This document shows positions 19,882 through 27,783 of a stretch of DNA of 64,000 nucleotides, piece by piece. This stretch comes from an uncultured Bacteroidota bacterium. Lineage in GTDB: Bacteria; Bacteroidota; Bacteroidia; Flavobacteriales; Flavobacteriaceae. The notes beneath the pieces were generated by a model. That model did not search any database, was not told the origin of the DNA, and worked only from the letters and a program-made list of their open reading frames with translations. How positions within the stretch are numbered: position 1 is the stretch's first letter; each line of letters starts with the position of its first letter. The translations under genes and the position numbers were made by a program. The DNA lies in assembly GCA_902561795.1 (NCBI GenBank), contig CACERG010000007.1, positions 1-64,000 of the forward strand, in the 5' to 3' direction.

Positions 19882-20586
19882 ATGCAGCCAAAAAAAAATG
19901 AAAAAGTAGATTTAACTAAAAACAGTAGTTTATACTTTGTAATCGGTTTATCTGTTGTTTTGTTAATCACATGGCAAACCATTGAATGGAAAACTTATAA
20001 AAAAACTTATGATTATGAAGCTCTAAATGTGGAGGATGACGATGATGAGGATATCCCAATTACAGAACAAATTAAAACACCACCACCACCACCACCTCCT
20101 CCTCCTCCAGCACCAGAAATAATTGAAATTGTAGAGGATGAAGAAGAGGTTGAAGAGACTGTAATCGAGTCAACTGAAACAGATGAAGAAGAAATTGTTG
20201 AAATAGTGGAAGTGGAGGAAGAGGAAGTTGACATAGATGTTCCTTTTGCTGTTATTGAGGATGTGCCAATTTTTCCAGGTTGTGAAAGAGTCAAAAAATC
20301 AGAGAGACGAAACTGTTTTCAAGAAAAAATGAATAAGCATATAAGGAAAAATTTCCGCTACCCTGAAATTGCTCAGGAAATGGGTATACAAGGACGAGTA
20401 TATGTCAACTTTATAATATCCAAAAATGGAAGTATCACAAATATTAGAATGCGTGGACCAGATAAAAATTTGGAAAAAGAAGCAGAGCGCATAATTTCAA
20501 AACTCCCGTCTATGACTCCAGGTAAGCAAAGAGGAAGACCTGTCCGGGTTCCTTTTAGTATTCCTATTACATTCAGATTGCAATAA
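19882..20586 (+). CDS. TonB-family energy transducer
   Basis: An inner-membrane protein transmitting proton-motive force to outer-membrane TonB-dependent receptors. The 234-residue product has one TM segment (about 16-33), a ten-proline run (about 67-76), a long Glu/Asp/Val-rich periplasmic linker, and a C-terminal TonB domain (about 150-234: FRYPEIAQEMGIQGRVYVNFIIS, VPFSIPITFRL). ATG at 19882 is preferred over the TTG at 19876. The usual Lys-Pro linker is replaced by acidic repeats, which is common in Bacteroidota. Which receptor it serves is unknown; SusC-type receptors are the obvious clients. Confidence 0.9.
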   Translation: MQPKKNEKVDLTKNSSLYFVIGLSVVLLITWQTIEWKTYKKTYDYEALNVEDDDDEDIPITEQIKTPPPPPPPPPPAPEIIEIVEDEEEVEETVIESTETDEEEIVEIVEVEEEEVDIDVPFAVIEDVPIFPGCERVKKSERRNCFQEKMNKHIRKNFRYPEIAQEMGIQGRVYVNFIISKNGSITNIRMRGPDKNLEKEAERIISKLPSMTPGKQRGRPVRVPFSIPITFRLQ

Positions 20587-20607
20587 AATTTATCTAGGGA
20601 TAATTCA

Positions 20608-20638
20608 TTGCTCAATGACTTATTCTGCACTATATTTG
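20608..20638 (+). promoter_or_regulatory. Bacteroidota sigma-70-type promoter for the cox operon
   Basis: TTG (20608-20610), a 20-nt spacer, then TATATTTG (20631-20638). This matches the -33 TTG / -7 TAnnTTTG consensus of Flavobacterium and Bacteroides at every conserved base. Transcription would begin near 20645, about 15 nt upstream of the heme O synthase ATG. Confidence 0.75.
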
Positions 20639-20659
20639 CTTGTTGAATGATGACGTCTG

Positions 20660-21562
20660 ATGCCCCTTTATAAAACCATTTCAATAAACACACGGTACAA
20701 AAACTTAATTGATTTCACCCAGCTTACAAAACTAAGACTGTCGATTTCAATAGTATTGTCATCAATTGCAGGTTATTTTTTAGCTGCTGAGGAGATTGAC
20801 TATCCCTCTTTGGTTTTGCTTATAACAGGAGGTTTTTCTATGGTCGGAGCCTCAAATGTTTTTAACCAAATATTTGAAAAAGACTTAGATAAGAAAATGT
20901 TAAGAACACAAAATAGACCACTTCCGGACGGGAGAATTCAACCTAAGACTGCAATGTATATAGGAGTTATGCTTACCCTGATTGGAGTTGTTTGTCTTTA
21001 TTTAATAAATTTAAAAACTGCGTTCTTCGCATGCATCTCCACATTTTTGTATGCTTGCTTATACACTCCCCTTAAACAAAAAACACCATTATCAGTCTTT
21101 GTGGGTGCATTCCCAGGAGCGATACCATTTATGTTAGGATGGGTAGCTGCAACTAATAAGTTTGGAATTGAACCTGGACTATTATTTATGTTACAGTTTT
21201 TTTGGCAATTTCCCCATTTTTGGGCGATAGGATGGCTTATGCATGATCAGTACGAATCTGCGGGTTTTAAAATGTTACCTTCTGGATCAAAAGATCAAAG
21301 TACAGCTTTCCAAGTTGTCTTTTATACACTTTGGACAATCTTAATTTCACTTATACCTTCATTCAGATTTACTGGTGTTCTTTATTTAACTCAGTTAGCC
21401 TCGGTAATTATATTACTATTAGGAATAATGTTTTTTTATTTTGCTATAAATTTGATGTTGTCAAAAACCGACAGATCAGCAAGTCTTTTAATCAAATCAA
21501 GTATTATTTATATTACTGGAGTACAAATTGTATATGTACTCGATAAATTATTATTTCAATGA
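20660..21562 (+). CDS. cyoE: Protoheme IX farnesyltransferase (heme O synthase)
   Basis: An inner-membrane UbiA-family prenyltransferase that converts heme B to heme O for heme-copper oxidases (also called ctaB). The 300-residue protein has multiple TM segments, the Asp-rich motif in NVFNQIFEKDLDKKMLRTQNRPLP, and the second loop YTPLKQKTPLS. Presence directly upstream of oxidase subunit III genes (4-nt ATGA overlap) confirms the role. It is the first gene after the best-matched promoter in the window. Confidence 0.95.
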   Translation: MPLYKTISINTRYKNLIDFTQLTKLRLSISIVLSSIAGYFLAAEEIDYPSLVLLITGGFSMVGASNVFNQIFEKDLDKKMLRTQNRPLPDGRIQPKTAMYIGVMLTLIGVVCLYLINLKTAFFACISTFLYACLYTPLKQKTPLSVFVGAFPGAIPFMLGWVAATNKFGIEPGLLFMLQFFWQFPHFWAIGWLMHDQYESAGFKMLPSGSKDQSTAFQVVFYTLWTILISLIPSFRFTGVLYLTQLASVIILLLGIMFFYFAINLMLSKTDRSASLLIKSSIIYITGVQIVYVLDKLLFQ

Positions 21563-22134
21563 GTAATGACGAAACATTATTAAAGTCCAATAAAGCAAAA
21601 AAAATGATGCTTTGGCTGGGTATGATAAGTATGAGTATGACTTTCGCTGGTCTTACAAGTGCATATGTAGTCAGTAGCTCACGAGCAGATTGGATACAAC
21701 AAATTGATTTACCTTTTGATTTCACTATTAGTTCTCTAATAATTATTTTAAGTAGTGTTACTTTTTATTTAGCATTTAAAATGCTACAAATGAAAAATTT
21801 CAAAATAACCCAGTTATTACTTAGTATAACCCTATTATTAGCGTTGGGATTTATTTATTTTCAAATACAAGGTTTTAATGGGATAATAGACACCGGATAT
21901 TATTTTACAGGACCTGAAAGTTCAATTACTACATCTTACCTGTATATATTAGTTTTGTTACATATGGCACATCTTGGTGCAGGGATTATAATTGTTTTAT
22001 ATGTTTTGCTTAATACTTTTAAGGGGCTTTATTTTGAAGGGAATACATTAGGATTTGAACTGGCCTTAACTTTTTGGCATTTTCTCGATATACTGTGGCT
22101 ATATTTATATTTATTCGTTTCATTCTATGGCTAA
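21559..22134 (+). CDS. Heme-copper oxidase subunit III (first copy)
   Basis: A 191-residue integral membrane protein with five predicted TM helices and the subunit III signatures YILVLLHMAHLGAG and ALTFWHFLDILWLYLY (conserved His and Trp residues in the last helices). It overlaps cyoE by 4 nt and is followed after 36 nt by a second, longer subunit III. Subunit III stabilises the catalytic core of the cytochrome c oxidase; subunits I and II are not in this window. Confidence 0.9.
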   Translation: MSNDETLLKSNKAKKMMLWLGMISMSMTFAGLTSAYVVSSSRADWIQQIDLPFDFTISSLIIILSSVTFYLAFKMLQMKNFKITQLLLSITLLLALGFIYFQIQGFNGIIDTGYYFTGPESSITTSYLYILVLLHMAHLGAGIIIVLYVLLNTFKGLYFEGNTLGFELALTFWHFLDILWLYLYLFVSFYG

Positions 22135-22170
22135 ATTTCATAAATTTATAACGGATTTGAGTTTAAACAT

Positions 22171-23151
22171 ATGGAAGTAACTACGAACACACAAGTCAAC
22201 GAGAGAGAACTTTGGGGTGGTGGAGCTAAACCTTTTAGTGCGAGCTATGGGAAGATAATGATGTGGTTTTTCATTGTTTCAGATGCATTGACTTTTACTG
22301 GATTTCTAGTTTCTTATGGTTTTTCAAGATTTAAAAACATAAACTCATGGCCAATCGCCGACGAGGTTTTCACCCATTTCCCATTTTTACATGGTATTGA
22401 TGCTCCTATGTACTATGTCGCTTTAATGACATTTATTTTAATTTTTTCATCTGTAACTATGGTGCTTGCTGTCGATGCTGGTCATCATATGAACAAGTCT
22501 AAAGTTACTTTTTACATGTTATTGACCATAATTGGTGGTGCCATTTTTGTAGGATCACAAGCCTGGGAATGGAAAAATTTTATAAAAGGTGAATACGGTG
22601 CATTAGAGACAAAAGGAGGCCAAATACTTCAGTTCGTTAATTTAGAAAATGATAAGCGCATATCTATTCAAGATTTTGCGATTGGTATTAATTCAGAACG
22701 CCAAACCCACAAGTCAAATATTGGCCTTTGGTATCAGAATGAAAAAACACTTCCAAAAATTACCGTAGAAGAAGTTAAAAAGGGTTTTTTAGCTAACCCT
22801 AATCTTACGATAAGAACGGAACAGATTTCTGAAAATGGTCAAAAAACTTTGCTTTCAAGAGATGAAGCAATTTACAAGATAGATGATGCAACAGGAGTTG
22901 TTGAAGGGGCAAATTTGATTCATAATGAGTATGGGAACAGATTATTTGCTGACTTCTTTTTCTTTATAACTGGCTTCCATGGTTTTCACGTATTTTCAGG
23001 AGTCGTTATAAATATCATAATATTTTTTAATGTTATACTGGGAACTTATGAGAAAAGAGGTCACTATGAAATGGTTGAGAAAGTAGGATTGTATTGGCAT
23101 TTTGTAGACCTAGTATGGGTTTTTGTATTTACATTTTTCTATCTCGTTTAA
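22171..23151 (+). CDS. Cytochrome c oxidase subunit III (second copy, with soluble insertion)
   Basis: A 326-residue subunit III homologue: TM segments at the N-terminal half (MMWFFIVSDALTFTGF, GGAIFVGSQAWEW) and C-terminal half (FFFITGFHGFHVFSGVV, GLYWHFVDLVWVFVF). Between them is a hydrophilic insertion of roughly 110 residues (about 140-250) absent from the shorter neighbour. The insertion has no cysteine or obvious metal motif. The two subunit III genes in tandem are consistent with other Flavobacteriia as far as I remember, so the pair is probably normal for the lineage. Start ATG 22171. Confidence 0.92.
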   Translation: MEVTTNTQVNERELWGGGAKPFSASYGKIMMWFFIVSDALTFTGFLVSYGFSRFKNINSWPIADEVFTHFPFLHGIDAPMYYVALMTFILIFSSVTMVLAVDAGHHMNKSKVTFYMLLTIIGGAIFVGSQAWEWKNFIKGEYGALETKGGQILQFVNLENDKRISIQDFAIGINSERQTHKSNIGLWYQNEKTLPKITVEEVKKGFLANPNLTIRTEQISENGQKTLLSRDEAIYKIDDATGVVEGANLIHNEYGNRLFADFFFFITGFHGFHVFSGVVINIIIFFNVILGTYEKRGHYEMVEKVGLYWHFVDLVWVFVFTFFYLV

Positions 23152-23161
23152 AATAATTATT

Positions 23162-23545
23162 ATGGCAGAAGGACAGCATAAACTAGCAATTTTTAGAGGA
23201 CTATTAAAATTTAAATCTAACCAACAAAAGATTTGGGGAGTTTTAATTTTCCTATCTATAGTTACAACAATTGAAGTAGGACTAGGAATATTAAAGCCAG
23301 AAGTTCTTATGACAAGTTTTCTTAGAATGAAACTTCTAAACTGGATTTTTATTTTACTAACAATCGTAAAAGCATATTACATCGCATGGGATTTTATGCA
23401 TATTCGTGATGAACGAAGTGGTTTAAAAAATTCAATAGTCTTACCATTAGTGATTTTGATTCCATATCTTATATTTATTCTTATACTAGAGGCAGATTAT
23501 ATTTTTGATGTTATGGATATTGGATTTGTTTCCTGGAATTTCTAA
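23162..23545 (+). CDS. Cytochrome c oxidase subunit IV (bacterial type)
   Basis: A small (127 aa) inner-membrane protein with three hydrophobic helices (IWGVLIFLSIVTTIEVGLGI, LLNWIFILLTIVKAYYIAWDFMH, IVLPLVILIPYLIFILIL). The motif YYIAWDFMHIRDE is characteristic of prokaryotic cytochrome c oxidase subunit IV. ATG at 23162, 10 nt after the subunit III stop, is the likely start; a longer reading upstream overlaps subunit III. It acts in oxidase stability or assembly. Confidence 0.9.
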   Translation: MAEGQHKLAIFRGLLKFKSNQQKIWGVLIFLSIVTTIEVGLGILKPEVLMTSFLRMKLLNWIFILLTIVKAYYIAWDFMHIRDERSGLKNSIVLPLVILIPYLIFILILEADYIFDVMDIGFVSWNF

Positions 23546-23611
23546 CCTCGGATAATTTTTAAAATATAATTTAACTAGTTATTACTATTAATTCATAGTG
23601 AGTACAAATTT

Positions 23612-24268
23612 ATGACTAAGGATTTAAATAAAAAGCTTGTTTTAGGGATACTGTTCATATTTCCACTATTAGTTTATTTGTTTTTTGCTTCTGGCAAGAA
23701 CAACTTCGCAAAGCTTCCAATTCTAACTGAAAGAGTAAATGAATTACCTAAAGGTTATTTAGGGGAAAAAATTAAATTAAAGAATAAGATTACAATTCTA
23801 GGTTACTGGGGTGGTGATTTAAAAAATAAAAAGGCAGAGGCACTTAATTTAAATGAAAAAATTTATAAAAGGTTTTACCAATTTGATGACTTTCAGTTTG
23901 TTTTTTTTGTAGACACTTTTCAAATTAAACAGGTTCAAGAATTGAAAAATGAACTTGTAAAAGGAGTAGGGACTGATATTTCAAGGTGGAATTTTTTACA
24001 TACGACTTTGGAAAATATGAAAACTCATTTTAGCTCACTAAAAACTCCTTTTTTATTAGATGAATCAGGTAATACACCATATGTATTTATTATTGATAAA
24101 GATTTGAGTCTAAGGGGAAGAAACGATGATGAAGATTCAGGGACATTATACGCTTTTGATGCTCGGTCTGTAGCACAAATAAATAAAAAAATGATTGATG
24201 ATGTAAAGGTGATACTTGCTGAATATCGACTGGCACTTAAAATTTATAATTCAGAAAGAGAAAAATGA
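23612..24268 (+). CDS. Membrane-anchored, cysteine-less SCO/thioredoxin-fold-like protein
   Basis: I do not recognise a named family. The 218-residue product has one N-terminal TM helix (about 9-27) and a periplasmic domain. The domain follows a thioredoxin-like beta-alpha-beta order: ITILGYWGG, a helix rich in Lys/Glu, QFVFFVD, then TPYVFIIDKDLSLRGR, resembling YFALIDKKGFIRSR of the next gene's SCO protein. There is no cysteine anywhere, so copper or redox chemistry through a CxxxC is excluded. It overlaps the SCO1 gene by 4 nt, so a role in oxidase assembly alongside SCO1 is a reasonable inference. Confidence 0.75.
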   Translation: MTKDLNKKLVLGILFIFPLLVYLFFASGKNNFAKLPILTERVNELPKGYLGEKIKLKNKITILGYWGGDLKNKKAEALNLNEKIYKRFYQFDDFQFVFFVDTFQIKQVQELKNELVKGVGTDISRWNFLHTTLENMKTHFSSLKTPFLLDESGNTPYVFIIDKDLSLRGRNDDEDSGTLYAFDARSVAQINKKMIDDVKVILAEYRLALKIYNSEREK

Positions 24269-24960
24269 AAAAGTTAAAAAGTGTTGGACTTTTTTTAATT
24301 ATTATAATTTTCGGAATTTTATTTATTCCAAAAATTTTCAATAGAATTGTTGATAACAAAGTTGTAGATAATAATCGATCAACTTCTGCATCACCCCTCC
24401 AATTCATTTTTTTAAATGGTGAGGCAAAAAAAGTCCCTGATTTTATGTTTTTTAACCAGGACAGCTTAATTATATCAAATGAAGACTTTAAAGATAAAGT
24501 TTACGTTGTTGAATTTTTCTTCACATCATGCCCAACCATTTGTCCTATCATGAATAAAAACATGAAAAAAATTGAAAATAAGTTTGGAAACAAAGAAAAT
24601 TTTGGAATAGCATCTTTTACAGTTGATCCAACATATGATACCCCTAAAGTTTTAAAAAATTATGCGGAATCATATGACGTTTTTTCTCAAAATTGGCATT
24701 TTCTCACTGGTAAAAAGGAAAGTGTATATTCTCTTGCCAACGAAGGATTTAATATATTTGCGTCTGTAAATTCAAAAGTTGCAGGTGGATTTGAACATCA
24801 AGGCTATTTTGCGTTGATTGATAAAAAAGGTTTTATCCGTTCACGCCCAGATAAATATGGTAATCCCATAGTATATTATATGGGAGTTGATCAAGAAAAC
24901 GTAAAAGTTCAAGAGGTGGATTTGCTTATTGAGGATATCGAAAAGTTATTAAAAGAATAG
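24265..24960 (+). CDS. SCO1/SenC family copper chaperone
   Basis: A membrane-anchored periplasmic thioredoxin-fold protein that delivers copper to, or reduces, the CuA site of cytochrome c oxidase subunit II. The 231 residues include one N-terminal TM (about 5-22), the copper ligands C89 and C93 (SCPTICP) and H178 (FEHQGYF). The spacing is as in characterised SCO proteins. It starts within the stop of the cysteine-less homologue-like gene (ATGA overlap) and is followed 3 nt later by the DUF420 gene. Confidence 0.94.
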   Translation: MKKLKSVGLFLIIIIFGILFIPKIFNRIVDNKVVDNNRSTSASPLQFIFLNGEAKKVPDFMFFNQDSLIISNEDFKDKVYVVEFFFTSCPTICPIMNKNMKKIENKFGNKENFGIASFTVDPTYDTPKVLKNYAESYDVFSQNWHFLTGKKESVYSLANEGFNIFASVNSKVAGGFEHQGYFALIDKKGFIRSRPDKYGNPIVYYMGVDQENVKVQEVDLLIEDIEKLLKE

Positions 24961-24963
24961 AAA

Positions 24964-25497
24964 ATGAATAAAACAGGTGAACTAATTACAAAAAAATATA
25001 CCCCTTGGGTTTGGACATTATCGATTGCCATTCCAATAGTAGTTGTGATTCTTTTTATGATTAAAATTCCTAATGTAAAACCGCTTACTTTCCTTCCACC
25101 TACATATGCTACTATTAATGCGATTACAGCCGTAGTTCTTGTTTTAGCTTATGCCGCAATTAAAAGAAGAAATAGGATTCTACATGAAAGACTTATGAAA
25201 ATAGCAATATCCTTATCTGTTGTTTTTCTTGCAATGTATGTTGCATATCACATGACTTCTGACCCTACACCATATGGAGGCCAAGGGGTTTTAAGACCAA
25301 TATATTATTTTATTCTTATAAGCCACATTTTACTTTCAGTAGGTATTATACCAATGGTATTAGTTACTTATGTACGTGCGATATCAAAATTTTTCGAAAA
25401 TCATAAAAAGATTGCAAGATATACCTTTCCTATTTGGATGTATATAGCAGTTACAGGAGTGATTGTGTATCTAATGATTTCACCTTACTATGTTTAA
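24964..25497 (+). CDS. DUF420 family membrane protein
   Basis: A 177-residue protein with five predicted TM segments and conserved histidines between helices (RILHERLMKIA, VAYHMTSDPTPYGG, LISHILLSVG, ENHKKIARYTFPIWMYIAVTG), matching the DUF420 family that regularly accompanies oxidase assembly genes. A heme or heme-precursor-related function has been suggested for the wider group, but the role is not established. It overlaps the next small gene by 8 nt. Confidence 0.88.
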   Translation: MNKTGELITKKYTPWVWTLSIAIPIVVVILFMIKIPNVKPLTFLPPTYATINAITAVVLVLAYAAIKRRNRILHERLMKIAISLSVVFLAMYVAYHMTSDPTPYGGQGVLRPIYYFILISHILLSVGIIPMVLVTYVRAISKFFENHKKIARYTFPIWMYIAVTGVIVYLMISPYYV

Positions 25498-25717
25498 GAT
25501 AAATACACCTTTTGTTCAAATATTAATTTTTTCTCTTCTTATTCTTAGCTCTGATGCCTACAGTCAGTGTTCAATGTGTAGAGCTGTACTTGAGTCTGAG
25601 GAAGGGCAATCTACAGCTAAAGGTATAAACAATGGAATTTTGTATTTGATGGCAATTCCTTATTTTTTGGTTGGGTTAGCAGGTTGGAAAATATACAAGA
25701 TTTTAAAGAAAAAATAA
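25490..25717 (+). CDS. Small secreted/membrane CxxC protein at end of cox operon
   Basis: A 75-residue product with an N-terminal signal-like segment ending SDAYSQ, a mature start CSMC (C27 and C30), a short Glu/Ser region, and a C-terminal TM helix (about 49-68) followed by KKK. The gene overlaps DUF420 by 8 nt, so it is real and translationally coupled. Two cysteines in a CxxC next to SCO1 suggest metal or thiol chemistry on the periplasmic side. No specific family name can be given with certainty. Confidence 0.78.
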   Translation: MFKINTPFVQILIFSLLILSSDAYSQCSMCRAVLESEEGQSTAKGINNGILYLMAIPYFLVGLAGWKIYKILKKK

Positions 25718-25859
25718 TTATATCCCTTGAGTTCAAACAGAAATATTTTACTAAGAAGAGTTGAAACTTAACATATTTTTAAACTAAATTTTAACTCTAA
25801 ACCGTAATTTTACACCACCTTTGACAAATAATCAAATTTAAGAACTGTAAATTGTCTTA

Positions 25860-26561
25860 ATGATTAAATTAAATAACCTTCACAAATCGTATAAAATGGG
25901 GTCCTCCTCGTTGCATGTTCTTAAGGGGATAAACCTAAATATAGAGGATGGTGAACTAGTTGCAATTATGGGATCTTCTGGATCTGGAAAATCAACTTTA
26001 CTGAATATTTTAGGTATGCTCGATACAGCAGACAAAGGCGATTATATTTTAGACAGTTTTAAGATTGAAAATTTAAATGAGACTAAAGCAGCAAAATATA
26101 GGAACAAGTTTCTTGGGTTTATTTTTCAGTCTTTCAATTTAATAAATTATAAATCTGCCCTAGAAAACGTTTCATTGCCTTTATATTATCAAGGAATATC
26201 AAGAAAAGAAAGGCAGCAAATAGCTTTAGATTATCTTGACCGAGTAGGTTTAAAAGAGTGGGCAACTCATTTACCTAGTGAACTTTCTGGAGGTCAAAAA
26301 CAAAGGGTAGCTATAGCCAGAGCTATGGCTTCTAAACCAAAAGTTCTTTTAGCTGACGAACCAACTGGAGCTTTAGATACTAAGACTTCATGCGATGTAA
26401 TGGACTTAATACAAAAAATCAATGAAGAAGGCAAGACCATATTAGTAGTAACTCATGAGTTAGAGATAGCAAAAATGTGTAAAAGAATTGTGAAACTCAA
26501 AGATGGAGTTATAGTTGAAGATAGCAAAGTTAAACAGGTCAAAGCCTCATCATATGTTTAA
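25860..26561 (+). CDS. ABC transporter ATP-binding protein, MacB/LolD type
   Basis: The ATPase of a tripartite-type exporter. The 233 residues carry Walker A GSSGSGKST (38-46), Q-loop Q90, signature LSGGQ (142-146) and Walker B VLLADE (162-167), with the MacB/LolD-like D-loop region ALDTKT. It begins an operon with two FtsX-like permeases, a membrane-fusion protein and a TolC homologue. The overlap with the next gene is 8 nt. The 142-nt upstream gap has no clear consensus promoter; TAATTTTA-like boxes are present but lack a well-placed TTG. Confidence 0.94.
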   Translation: MIKLNNLHKSYKMGSSSLHVLKGINLNIEDGELVAIMGSSGSGKSTLLNILGMLDTADKGDYILDSFKIENLNETKAAKYRNKFLGFIFQSFNLINYKSALENVSLPLYYQGISRKERQQIALDYLDRVGLKEWATHLPSELSGGQKQRVAIARAMASKPKVLLADEPTGALDTKTSCDVMDLIQKINEEGKTILVVTHELEIAKMCKRIVKLKDGVIVEDSKVKQVKASSYV

Positions 26562-27783
26562 TAGAGATCGCTGGACAGAAATTTTTGAAACTATAGGTAA
26601 AAATAAGCTGAGGACTTTTCTTTCTGGTTTTACAGTTTCTCTAGGTATTTTTATTTTTATCATTTTATTTGGTCTTGGTAATGGTCTTAAAAATACTTTT
26701 CAAGAATTTTTTTTAGATGATGCCAGTAATGCCATTTTCTTATATCCTGGAAAAACTTCAAAACCCTATAAAGGTTTTAAGGCGAACAGGCGTATTGAAT
26801 TTAGAAATGATGATTTAAGGGATATAAAAGAAAACTTTTCATTTTATTTAGAACACCTAACACCAAGAATAACTCGAAATGCACTGACAAGATATAAAAA
26901 CCAGAGTAATAATTACAGTACTCGTGGGGTTGCCCCTGGACATCAGTTCGTTGAAAAAACAATATTGATGAAAGGAAGATATATTAATCAATCTGATATA
27001 AGTCGTAAAACCAAAGTTGCTGTGATTGGAAGAATGGTAGCTAAAGATTTATTTAAGTCTGAGGAAGCAATTGGTAAATACATCAATTTAGGTTCTTCAG
27101 CATTTAAGGTTATTGGAATTTTTCAAGATGAGGGTGGAGATAATGAAGAAAGAAATATTTATATACCCTTTACAACTAGACAGCTAATTGAAAAAAGTAA
27201 TGATAAGGTAGACCAAATTATACTAACATATAGAAAAGAACTAGGCTACCTTGGAGCAATGGGCTTAGAAAATGGACTCAAAAAGTATTTTAAAGAAAAA
27301 AAATCGGTCTCTCCTGAGGATCCAAATGGCTTTTACATAAGAAATATAGCAGATGATTTAAGAGAAACACAACAATTTGCTGTAGTACTTCAGCTGATTG
27401 TAAGTTTTGTTGGTCTAGGAACTTTAATTGCGGGAATTATAGGTATTTCAAATATTATGGTTTTTGTAGTTAAAGAACGTACTAAAGAGTTAGGGATAAG
27501 GAAAGCTTTAGGCGCTACACCAAATTCAGTAATAAAAATGGTTCTTCAGGAATCTGTATTTATAACTATTATTTCCGGCTATTTAGGCTTAATTTTTGGA
27601 GTTTTGGTTCTTGAAAATATAGGAGTAAAATTGGACAAATATTTCATTAAAAACCCTTTTATTGAAATTTCAACGGCTTTAATGGCAACAGTTGTACTAA
27701 TTATCTTTGGTGCAATTGCTGGTTATATTCCTGCAAAAAGGGCCTCAAGCATCAAACCTATAATTGCTTTAAGAGATGAATAA
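26554..27783 (+). CDS. ABC transporter permease, FtsX/MacB-like (first)
   Basis: A 409-residue permease with one N-terminal TM, a large periplasmic MacB-PCD-type domain (about 50-270), and three C-terminal TM helices. The cytoplasmic coupling motif VVKERTKELGIRKALGATPNSV is typical of FtsX/MacB permeases. ATG at 26554 fits the family start (MFNRDRWTEIFETIGKNKLRTFLSGF) better than an upstream in-frame ATG inside the ATPase gene. It overlaps the ATPase and the second permease by 8 nt each. It probably forms a heterodimer with that second permease. Confidence 0.92.
   Translation: MFNRDRWTEIFETIGKNKLRTFLSGFTVSLGIFIFIILFGLGNGLKNTFQEFFLDDASNAIFLYPGKTSKPYKGFKANRRIEFRNDDLRDIKENFSFYLEHLTPRITRNALTRYKNQSNNYSTRGVAPGHQFVEKTILMKGRYINQSDISRKTKVAVIGRMVAKDLFKSEEAIGKYINLGSSAFKVIGIFQDEGGDNEERNIYIPFTTRQLIEKSNDKVDQIILTYRKELGYLGAMGLENGLKKYFKEKKSVSPEDPNGFYIRNIADDLRETQQFAVVLQLIVSFVGLGTLIAGIIGISNIMVFVVKERTKELGIRKALGATPNSVIKMVLQESVFITIISGYLGLIFGVLVLENIGVKLDKYFIKNPFIEISTALMATVVLIIFGAIAGYIPAKRASSIKPIIALRDE

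Noticed and set aside
20013-20294. Minus-strand open frame with a long poly-glycine run
   Set aside because: It is the antisense of the proline and Glu/Asp repeats of the TonB-family gene; simple codon repeats keep the opposite strand open by chance.
25718-25859. Regulatory element in the 142-nt gap before the exporter operon
   Set aside because: TAATTTTA-like boxes occur but none has a correctly spaced TTG, and no inverted repeat stands out from AT-rich background.
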